From assembly GCF_018069805.1 (NCBI RefSeq), contig NZ_JAGPYN010000016.1:62001-126000 (forward strand): a DNA stretch of 64,000 nt, given 5' to 3'. The position numbers and the translations under genes are program-made. Numbering within the stretch: position 1 is the stretch's first letter; each line of letters opens with the position of its first letter. Origin of the DNA: Pseudoalteromonas ostreae (GTDB lineage: Bacteria > Pseudomonadota > Gammaproteobacteria > Enterobacterales > Alteromonadaceae). Below are positions 58,457 to 64,000 of this stretch, piece after piece. The notes under the pieces are model-generated. The model saw nothing but the letters and a program-made list of their open reading frames with translations, had not been told where the DNA came from and did no database searches.

Positions 58457-59842
58457 ATGGCAAAAGCGGCAAAAATAGAGTTTGTTTGCACCGAATGCGG
58501 AATGAACTACCAACGCTGGCAAGGACAGTGTCGCTGCGGCGCATGGAATACCTTAGCCGAATTTAAGCCCTCAGCAGGGCAAACTAAAAAAGCAGCAACG
58601 CGCAGCGTTGTTGGCGGCTATGCCGGTGGAGTGGGCGGCGGATCTAAAAAAATTAACGACATCTCAACCACCGAAGCCGAAAAGCAACTCACCGGTATTG
58701 GTGAGCTTGATCGCGTGTTATCTGGTGGCGTTACCACAGGCTCGGTGAATATTATTTCCGGCGATCCAGGTGCGGGTAAAACCACTTTATTGTCTGACTT
58801 AGTGGCCCGCATGTCTCAACGTATGCCATCGCTATACTGCACCGCAGAAGAGTCGTTATCGCAATTTAAAAATCGTGTTAATCGCTTAAAGCTCGATTAC
58901 AACCCAGACGAACTGTATTTGTTATCAGAAACCAGTGTTGAAACCATTATCGAAGAGCTTGAAAAAAATAACATCAAGTTTGCGGTGATCGACTCCATTC
59001 AAGCGGTTGTTACTGATACCGCCAACGGCAGCCCTGGCTCACCGTCACAAGTTAAAAGTGCAGCGCAAGCGCTTACACAGTACTGCAAGCAAAACGACGT
59101 CACAATGTTTATTATTGCTCACGTAAATAAAAACAATGAAATAGCGGGGCCGCAAACCTTAGTGCATATTGTTGATGCGTTATTACATATTGACACTAAC
59201 GACGGGCAAATACGTACCTTGCGCGCCAATAAAAACCGCTTTGGTGACATTGATACTGTGGGCATTTTTAGAATGTGCGAACGCGGCATGTTAAGTGTTG
59301 ATAACCCCAGTGAAATATTTTTATCGGGATCAAGTACCGACTCGCCCGGTTCAACCATTACTTGCATTCGAAAGGGTAACCGCAACTTGTTGCTCGAAAT
59401 ACAATGTTTAACCACCGAAACCGAGGCGGAGTTTCCACAGCGAGTGTGTGTAGGTTTAAATATGAACCGAATAAAAATGCTCACAGGTATTTTACGCAAG
59501 CACACTAAAACCAAAATCTTTCATGATACGTTTTTTAATATTGTTGGCGGGCTCAGAATTGATGAAACCGAAACCTGTATCGATTTAGCCTTAGTGACTG
59601 CCTTACTCAGTAGCTTAAATGAGTTTGTTGTACCGCGTACCACCTGCATAATGGGCGAGCTGAGCTTAAATGGCGATGTACGGCCAATCGACAGTGGCGT
59701 GCCGCGCGTTAAAGAAGCTGCCCAACATGGTTTTACCGAAATATTTATTCCATTTCGTAATTACCATAAATCAATGGAAGGGCTGGGTGCTAAAATAACC
59801 CCAGTTAAAACAGTGCATGAACTGCTAAGTTTAATTAATTAG
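58457..59842 (+). CDS. radA: DNA repair protein RadA
   Basis: A DnaB-like branch-migration helicase in recombination. The 461-residue protein has the N-terminal zinc finger CTECGMNYQRWQGQCRCGAW (C-x2-C...C-x-C), a Walker A GDPGAGKTTL (about 100), the RadA motif KNRFG (Lys-Asn-Arg-Phe-Gly, about 257) and a C-terminal Lon-like P domain (GGLRIDETETCIDLALVTALLSS). It is monocistronic with a 380-bp leader. Confidence 0.97.
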   Translation: MAKAAKIEFVCTECGMNYQRWQGQCRCGAWNTLAEFKPSAGQTKKAATRSVVGGYAGGVGGGSKKINDISTTEAEKQLTGIGELDRVLSGGVTTGSVNIISGDPGAGKTTLLSDLVARMSQRMPSLYCTAEESLSQFKNRVNRLKLDYNPDELYLLSETSVETIIEELEKNNIKFAVIDSIQAVVTDTANGSPGSPSQVKSAAQALTQYCKQNDVTMFIIAHVNKNNEIAGPQTLVHIVDALLHIDTNDGQIRTLRANKNRFGDIDTVGIFRMCERGMLSVDNPSEIFLSGSSTDSPGSTITCIRKGNRNLLLEIQCLTTETEAEFPQRVCVGLNMNRIKMLTGILRKHTKTKIFHDTFFNIVGGLRIDETETCIDLALVTALLSSLNEFVVPRTTCIMGELSLNGDVRPIDSGVPRVKEAAQHGFTEIFIPFRNYHKSMEGLGAKITPVKTVHELLSLIN

Positions 59843-59854
59843 CCACGCTCAAAA

Positions 59855-59876
59855 AAGTGCAAATCAATTTGCACTT
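59855..59876 (+). terminator. Hairpin downstream of radA
   Basis: AAGTGCAAAT/TTTGCACTT-type stem 12 bp after the stop, followed by ACTTA; a weak terminator. Confidence 0.55.
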
Positions 59877-59999
59877 ACTTATGCTAGGCCTTATCAAAGG
59901 TATTATTGAATGATACGCTTAGCAAAATCTTAAGTCTAAAGCCGTTAGAGACTAAGCTAAATAACACGGTGATAATAGAAATCGTAATAAGGAAATAGA

Positions 60000-60932
60000 A
60001 TGAAAAAACTCGTAACTGTTGCTGTTGTTGTCGCTGCGGCTATCGGTGGTGTTAGCTATGCAAATCATGCACTGACTCAAGAAGTTAAAGTAGAAGTTGA
60101 TCGTCAGCTTGCATTAATGAGCCAGCAAATGGGTGTAACAACCAGTTATGAAGATATTTCGGCTAGCGTGCTTGGGCAAAGTGTTGAAATATCAAATATG
60201 CAAATCACAGGTTTTGATCAGCAGCCGGTTGCTAATATTGCGAGCATTGAAGTGGCGGGATACAAAGTAGATAAAATTGCCCCTCGTACCGAGTTGAGCA
60301 TAAAAAACTTTACCTTTAGTGAGCATTTTTTAGCACAGTTACCACCAGACGCTAACAATAAACTCGCTGCTGCTAGCTATGATCTCCATACACTGATGAA
60401 CTATGATGAAAAATCAGGTGATAGTGATATCGACTTTGCGCTTAATGCTAAAAATATTGTAGGCCTTAATTTTAACCTCGGTCTAGCAAAATCAACCGCA
60501 CTGATGAATGCTTCATTAGCGCTGAGCAAAATGCAGCAACAACTAGGTAGTCAACAGCCGACTTTAGAGCAGCAATTACAGCAACAAACCTTACTAATGG
60601 AGGCGCTTGCAGAGATTGAACCACGCAGCATCGAAATTGCCCTCAATAACGAAGGTGAATTTAAAGCACTCGTTGAACAAACACTTGAAAAGCAAGGTAT
60701 GACGCTGGAGCAAATGCAGCAAATGGTCAACATGCAGCTACAACAAGCGCCAGTCAGCGAGGAGCTGAGTGAAGCGATTAAAAATTTCACGCAAGGCTTA
60801 AGCTCATTAACCGTGTCAGCAAGCTTGCCAGAAGGGCAAACCATGACCGAAATTAACCAACAGATCTTCACCCTAATGGGGCAACCAGAAGAACTGGCAG
60901 AGTTTATAAATTTAAAAGCGAAGGGCGAATAG
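60000..60932 (+). CDS. Exported Gln/Met-rich protein of unknown function
   Basis: A 310-residue protein with an N-terminal signal or anchor (MKKLVTVAVVVAAAIGGVSYANHA). The middle (residues about 45-150) reads like short amphipathic beta strands (SASVLGQSVEISNMQITGF, VANIASIEVAGYKVDKIAP), as in AsmA/YdgA-like envelope proteins. The C-terminal half is helical and Gln/Met-rich (EQQLQQQTLLMEALAEI, MTLEQMQQMVNMQLQQAP). I cannot name the family with confidence. It is monocistronic with a strong terminator and forms the last gene of the conserved chromosomal stretch before the accessory region. Confidence 0.75.
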   Translation: MKKLVTVAVVVAAAIGGVSYANHALTQEVKVEVDRQLALMSQQMGVTTSYEDISASVLGQSVEISNMQITGFDQQPVANIASIEVAGYKVDKIAPRTELSIKNFTFSEHFLAQLPPDANNKLAAASYDLHTLMNYDEKSGDSDIDFALNAKNIVGLNFNLGLAKSTALMNASLALSKMQQQLGSQQPTLEQQLQQQTLLMEALAEIEPRSIEIALNNEGEFKALVEQTLEKQGMTLEQMQQMVNMQLQQAPVSEELSEAIKNFTQGLSSLTVSASLPEGQTMTEINQQIFTLMGQPEELAEFINLKAKGE

Positions 60933-61000
60933 CTCGTAGAGCTATAAGTTGTAAGCCTTAAGCGGTAAGTTTAAGACAAAATACAGTTTTGAGTTATTTT

Positions 61001-61028
61001 AAAGCGCGAGTTAATCTCGCGCTTTTTT
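61001..61028 (+). terminator. Terminator of the exported-protein gene
   Basis: The stem AAAGCGCGAG/CTCGCGCTTT followed by a T-run, about 70 bp after the stop. Confidence 0.88.
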
Positions 61029-61030
61029 AT

Positions 61031-61505
61031 TGGCGATTCGGGGGAGGGACTAGGATTTAGGCGCTAGGAAAACCAAAGCAGGTCGGCGTAAAATTTATTA
61101 TCGTAGGTTGTGGTTCAGAGCAACGAAACCCAACGGTGAAAATTAAAGTTTAGAGATGGTTTCAAGTGGGAAACTGACGTTGATATAGGTTTAGGATAAT
61201 AACTCATTGAATTATCAAGCTGTTGTTTGCTCCCATATTCAGGAAAATGAGCGACACGCGTATCTTTATCTGCTTTATTTTCCTGTATTCATAAACAAAC
61301 AGTTTTGAGTTTTTTAACAACTCGCGGGTTTATTTCTTGTGATTTACAGCAACAAAAAAACAACAAAGATAAATCCCTTGATTTACATTTAGATACAGAG
61401 TTAGACTGAAAGTATTAAAAAACTCAAAAGATTTTCTGTCTGCAACTTGTGGTTTTAGCTCCTTTGAATAAGCTGTTATATTTATTAACCAACCAGAGTA
61501 TACAT
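61031..61505. other. Transition into the accessory region
   Basis: About 475 bp without a gene I trust. It holds the repeat at 61102-61135 and ends with GCTGTTATATTTATTAACC just before the first small accessory gene, which looks like a cassette-type boundary (GTTATAT). A frame is open from 61449, but the signal peptide puts the real start at 61506. Confidence 0.4.
61102..61135. repeat. Widespread GTAGGTTG...AACCCAACG dispersed palindromic repeat
   Basis: An imperfect palindrome with arms GTAGGTTGTGGTT and AACCCAACG around CAACGAA. I recall near-identical sequences scattered between genes in many marine gammaproteobacteria; only one copy is seen here. Confidence 0.55.
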
Positions 61506-61844
61506 ATGAAAAAACTGTTATTTATTATCTTTACAATATTATCCCCACTAGCTTATTCGTCCACAATAGATTGCCAAGGTTTATATATTGGTAGGATATG
61601 GGTAGAGCAAGGTGTGGGGTTAAAAGCCGTTGTGTATTTAAACAATCCTACTACAACGTCAGGATCGTATTGGAGTTACTTTACTGAATGGTCTCCAGAA
61701 GAAAAAAAAGAAGCATTATCTATATTAATGATGGCTAAGGCTTCTCAGCACAGAGTTAATGTAGTAACAACCAAGGATAATAATTGTGGATTACAAGATG
61801 GCAGTACAAATACAAAAGCACTTTATCTGGCTACTAACCCATAA
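61506..61844 (+). CDS. Small secreted protein, cassette-type
   Basis: A 112-residue protein with a signal peptide (MKKLLFIIFTILSPLAYS, cleaved before STIDCQG) and two cysteines in the mature part (Cys in DCQGLY and NNCGLQD) that could pair. The middle reads GLKAVVYLNNPTTTSGSYWSYFTEWSPEEKKEALSILMMAK. Proteins of this shape occur as cassette genes in marine bacteria; function is unknown. The start at 61506 is set by the signal peptide. It is followed within 20 bp by an attC-like inverted repeat, which fits a gene cassette. Confidence 0.7.
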   Translation: MKKLLFIIFTILSPLAYSSTIDCQGLYIGRIWVEQGVGLKAVVYLNNPTTTSGSYWSYFTEWSPEEKKEALSILMMAKASQHRVNVVTTKDNNCGLQDGSTNTKALYLATNP

Positions 61845-61847
61845 ATA

Positions 61848-61966
61848 TAACAAACGGATAACGTGCAAATAACGCTTGGTTTGTCGCTTCGCTCAATTAT
61901 AACCAAGCGTTATTTGCACGCTATGCGGACGTTCCGCTTATTAAGGCTTATTCTACAGGCTCGTTA
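61848..61966 (+). other. attC-like recombination site (integron cassette end)
   Basis: A 5' TATAACAAACG resembling the R''-L'' end of attC sites, a perfect inverted repeat with 20-bp arms (61862-61881 and 61901-61920, 19-nt loop), and a 3' CAGGCTCGTTAAC giving a GTTA core about 119 bp downstream, within the usual attC length. Against it: the arms are perfect (attC normally has extrahelical bases) and the flanks pair poorly. The same 3' motif, TTATTCT-CAGGCTCGTTA, recurs at 63252-63270. Confidence 0.45.
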
Positions 61967-62021
61967 ACATTAAAAATCATGGCTTAGGTCAGGTCATATC
62001 AACAAAGCAAAGGGAAAAATT

Positions 62022-62484
62022 ATGGATAATGTAGAATTGCTAGAAGATGTATTATTAGAGTCAGGAAGTATTGACCGTTTTTTTGGTCGTAAAATACCTG
62101 TAGACTTATGGAGGGCAAAAAAAGTAAAGAGCAAAGAACAAAGAACCTTTATTTAATTTGGTTGAAACTGAAGTTGAGCGAAAAAGAGGTGCTCCAAGAA
62201 AGCCTGATATAACAATTAAAAATGATAGAGTACTAGTTAGAGATAGACCTAGAGGAATAAGTACTTTTGATAGACCAAATACTTTCAAAGGGCACTGGGA
62301 ATATTATAAACTCCCCGCAGGTTCTTTATTACCAAAAGGATTAGTTATAGTGAGAGATTCTTATAATCCAGTATTTAACGCAACCCACCATACTATTGCC
62401 CCTGAAAGAGATATGTCAGTCGTAAGGTTTAAATTATTACTTAACGAACTTACCAATATGATTGAAAAAGATGAGGTAGCGTAA
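62022..62484 (+). pseudogene. Tse2-like ADP-ribosyltransferase-fold toxin gene, split by a frameshift
   Basis: The ATG at 62022 (AGGGA site upstream) opens 44 codons (MDNVELLEDVLLESG..., IPVDLWRAKK) that end at TAA 62154. The frame +1 to it continues from about 62128 to 62484 (TTG at 62158) with RGAPRKPDITI, RPRGISTFDR, LPAGSLLPKGLVIVRDSYN and ATHHTIAPERDMS. From memory this part follows P. aeruginosa Tse2 closely (GTSVFDR; IPDGTDIPPDLKVKQDSYN; ATHYTIMPAKPM). The N-terminal LWRA corresponds to its LYRA. So one full-length toxin of about 150 residues appears cut by a one-base shift between 62128 and 62156. Translation from TTG 62158 would give only 108 residues. It is coupled to the next gene by TAATG. 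Confidence 0.7.
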
Positions 62485-62699
62485 TGCAAATAAAAGATGA
62501 CTGGTTAGCAACTATCTTATGCGCACTAAATGATTCAATAAAATACAATGATACATTAAGAAATAGCGAAACAGTTTCAGACGTAGAAGACATTGAAGAA
62601 TGGTTAATGCAAATTTTTGAGTGCAAAGAATATTTACAGGAGGAAATTGTTAAAAACCCTGAACTCCTCAGTAAATTGGAAAAGCATTTTAAAATTTAA
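62484..62699 (+). CDS. Small acidic helical protein, candidate Tsi2-like immunity protein/antitoxin
   Basis: A 71-residue acidic, all-helical-looking protein (MQIKDDWLATILCALNDSIK..., DIEEWLMQIFECKEYLQEEIVK). Size, charge and helix pattern resemble Tsi2, the 77-residue coiled-coil immunity protein of Tse2. Its ATG overlaps the toxin stop (TAATG), as expected for a toxin-immunity pair. Primary-sequence similarity to Tsi2 is low, so the call depends on the neighbouring gene. It has no DNA-binding motif, arguing against a classical autoregulating antitoxin. The reading frame is intact although the toxin frame is not. Confidence 0.65.
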   Translation: MQIKDDWLATILCALNDSIKYNDTLRNSETVSDVEDIEEWLMQIFECKEYLQEEIVKNPELLSKLEKHFKI

Positions 62700-62705
62700 T
62701 GCTAA

Positions 62706-62830
62706 CTGGGTAGCCGGAGGTCTCTAACTTCCAGCCCCCACACCACCCATCATGCGCTTTTTATTATAGGAAGTGCAATGGGCGGTTCATCTCCCGTAAT
62801 GAATATTGATCCAGAAATCTAAATCCACCG
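62706..62830 (-). mobile_element. Possible group II intron 3'-end (domain V/VI) remnant
   Basis: On the minus strand, GAACCGCCCATTGCAC ... GCATGATGGGTGGTGTGGGG followed by a short stem (GGCTGGAAGTT/AGAGACCTCCGGCT) and CTACCC resembles the domain V-VI and 3' end of bacterial group II introns. The apical loop is enlarged and no maturase gene is present, so it would be a dead remnant. An IS-related fragment is the alternative. Confidence 0.35.
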
Positions 62831-62891
62831 TTAGCTATAATAATCAAAGTCAAAATAGACAGCCCAATGGGGCGACGGCAGCTTTTTATTG

Positions 62892-62934
62892 AAGGAATGG
62901 CAAACGACTAGGCTGTATAGAGCCTGCATTCCTT
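62892..62934. repeat. Hairpin in the accessory gap
   Basis: Arms AAGGAATG (62892-62899) and CATTCCTT (62927-62934) with an inner AGGCT/AGCCT stem. It may be a degenerate attC-type or terminator hairpin. Confidence 0.45.
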
Positions 62935-62966
62935 TAAATAAACAGCGGAATTACAGTTAACAAAGG

Positions 62967-63095
62967 CATGAATAAATTGACCTTACGCGGTCAAACGAAA
63001 GTGAATGCCCAATGGCAACTGTATTGCTTAGTTCATAATATAGAAAAGCTGCAAAACACGATGCATTAATTAGAGTAAGCCCTTATCACCTCAAA
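62967..63095 (+). repeat. Long direct repeat, copy 1
   Basis: Runs from CATGAATAAATTGACCTTACG to TTATCACCTCAAA. The last about 75 bp (GTTCATAATATAGAAAAGCT onward) are nearly identical to copy 2 at 63862-64000. The region 62700-63286 around it has no other gene that I can support. Confidence 0.85.
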
Positions 63096-63251
63096 TAAGT
63101 CACTCAAACAGCTGCAATCCCTTCCAAAACCGCCAATTAAAGCAACAGCAAATTCTCTTTTTATATTTTACGTAAAATCGAAGTAACTAATTGAATCAAA
63201 ATAGGAACTCGGCTATGGTTAATGCATCAATAAAAATAAATTAAAAACGGG

Positions 63252-63270
63252 TTATTCTGCAGGCTCGTTA
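63252..63270 (+). other. Cassette-boundary-like motif, second occurrence
   Basis: TTATTCTGCAGGCTCGTTA differs at one position from 61948-61966. It lies 16 bp upstream of a small gene, as the first copy does relative to the Tse2-like cassette (about 55 bp), consistent with the 3' side of an attC-like site. No matching 5' half is visible upstream. Confidence 0.45.
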
Positions 63271-63286
63271 GTTGCACTGGAAAAAT

Positions 63287-63520
63287 ATGAGTACAGCTGG
63301 AATTATCATTTTTGTGTTCCTACTTATCACATTTACCTTCACTTTTAGAAATTTCGTCATTTTCATAACAGCTTTTTGGCGTGGTAAATTTAAACTAAAA
63401 GAGTGTAATTGCTGGTTGTTGGGTTTTATTATTTTTGTATTAACTTTTAGTGTCACAACGCATTTTCACGAAGAATTAGGTATAAAGAAAACTTGTGCAC
63501 AAAATGCTGCAACTTGCTGA
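63287..63520 (+). CDS. Small two-helix membrane protein, cassette-type hypothetical
   Basis: A 77-residue protein with two membrane segments (GIIIFVFLLITFTFTF, residues about 4-19, and WLLGFIIFVLTFSVTTHF, about 45-62) and a Cys-containing loop and tail. I do not recognise it. The start at the ATG 63287 has GGAAAAA upstream; an ATG five codons earlier is possible. It follows the boundary motif at 63252 and is typical of cassette genes in size, AT content and lack of relatives I can name. Confidence 0.5.
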   Translation: MSTAGIIIFVFLLITFTFTFRNFVIFITAFWRGKFKLKECNCWLLGFIIFVLTFSVTTHFHEELGIKKTCAQNAATC

Positions 63521-63861
63521 GTGGGTGCAACTTAACACATATGAGCCTTAACTCTGTCAATAGGCACTAGTATTTTATTTGACCGTTTTTATAAATGGAG
63601 GGTCAATTCTAAATCAATAAACAAATTCGTTTACTTCGTCTGTCGATGCGGCTGTTAAGCAAGTTGCTTACGGCAAACACATATAGGCGCGTTACGCAGT
63701 AATCGATTCCAGGTTTTTCCCATATCCTTTGGGGTCGCTGGGGCACTACGACTAAATGGATTTAGGAGGTAGAGCGAAAGCAGGATACCAGAGCCGAGAC
63801 ATTCATCGGTTAACCTCATCATGGTACTATTCAAGGCGGCTGGTTTCATTATTGGTAAAAG
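63521..63861. other. Gap after the small membrane-protein gene
   Basis: About 340 bp. The minus strand has an open stretch of 69 codons (63655-63864) rich in low-complexity, non-protein-like sequence; I do not accept it as a gene. No strong hairpin with a T-run was found. Confidence 0.35.
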
Positions 63862-64000
63862 CATGAGCAGTTGACCTTACGCGGACAAACGAAAATGAAT
63901 GCATTCACTTCATTCTGCGGCAACTATATTGCTTAGTTTATAATATAGAAAAGCTGCAAAACACGATGCATTAATTAGAGTAAGCCCTTATCACCTCAAA
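63862..64000 (+). repeat. Long direct repeat, copy 2 (cut by window end)
   Basis: Begins CATGAGCAGTTGACCTTACGCGG and matches copy 1 (62967-63095) with small substitutions and an extra GCATTCACTTCATTCTGCGG-like insertion, then almost exactly through TTATCACCTCAAA at the window end. The true end lies beyond 64000. Confidence 0.85.

Noticed and set aside
61449-61505. Upstream extension of the 112-aa secreted protein
   Set aside because: The extra 19 residues precede a textbook signal peptide and are not expected; the ATG at 61506 is the sensible start.
62158-62484. Toxin gene taken as a complete 108-aa protein from TTG 62158
   Set aside because: No ribosome-binding site precedes the TTG, and the upstream frame carries matching N-terminal family sequence, so a frameshifted longer gene is the better reading; the short version is kept only as an alternative.
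63655-63864. 69-codon minus-strand frame near the window end
   Set aside because: Composition is unlike a folded protein, no ribosome-binding site is visible, and it abuts a repeat; I treat it as non-coding repeat DNA.

Overview
The window is a stretch of chromosome from a marine gammaproteobacterium, most likely Pseudoalteromonas or a close relative in the Alteromonadales. Grounds: AT-leaning coding sequence; gene neighbourhoods typical of that group (nudF-yqiB-cpdA-yqiA-parE, plsC-rraB, valS-holC-pepA, divergent pepA/lptFG, holD-rimI, tatD-ytjB/serB); and intergenic repeats with ATACC-type ends of a kind I associate with marine gammaproteobacteria. The genus is an inference from gene content, not from a marker gene.

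Layout. 1-6.4 kb: 5' part of rsmE, a two-gene unit with a DUF350 membrane protein, glnE, a TcpQ-like periplasmic protein and lpxL. 6.4-8.2 kb: tolC, then a 263-bp composite repeat element. 8.2-17.3 kb: the nudF-yqiB-cpdA-yqiA-parE run, a sorbosone-dehydrogenase-like gene lying between parE and parC, then plsC-rraB. 17.5-20.6 kb: an HD-GYP cyclic-di-GMP phosphodiesterase, a small membrane protein and a FadL porin. 20.6-28.7 kb: valS, holC, pepA, lptF-lptG and an RDD protein. 28.9-33.4 kb: tRNA-Leu, a DEAD-box helicase, an AT-rich two-gene module (T4-lysozyme-fold enzyme plus exported partner) and a divergent MetF-like gene. 33.6-42.9 kb: M16 protease, cysE, a coiled-coil membrane protein, xseA, guaB, guaA. 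43-48.3 kb: a divergent amidotransferase/AraC pair, tRNA-Trp, holD-rimI and a large hybrid sensor kinase. 48.6-60.9 kb: prfC, argS, pdxH, tatD, ytjB, serB, a double-PilZ protein, radA and an exported protein of unknown function.

61-64 kb is accessory DNA that looks like part of an integron cassette array or similar island: short AT-rich genes, an attC-like inverted repeat, shared boundary motifs, a group II intron-like remnant on the minus strand and two long direct repeats. Its most interesting content is a gene pair resembling the type VI effector Tse2 (ADP-ribosyltransferase-like fold) and its small helical immunity protein Tsi2. The toxin reading frame is split by an apparent single-base frameshift.

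Two other signals stand out. At 31.0-32.3 kb, a GH24/T4-lysozyme-fold protein with intact E-D-T catalytic spacing but no signal peptide overlaps by 4 nt a gene for an exported, probably lipidated protein; this is the layout of a peptidoglycan-targeting interbacterial effector and its immunity protein. Second, at least five intergenic hairpin modules (two at 7.9-8.2 kb, two at 52.0-52.2 kb, one at 54.4 kb) share flanks resembling CGTTGT and GCCTTG while their stem arms differ completely between copies yet stay self-complementary. That covariation indicates selection for, or generation of, structure rather than sequence.
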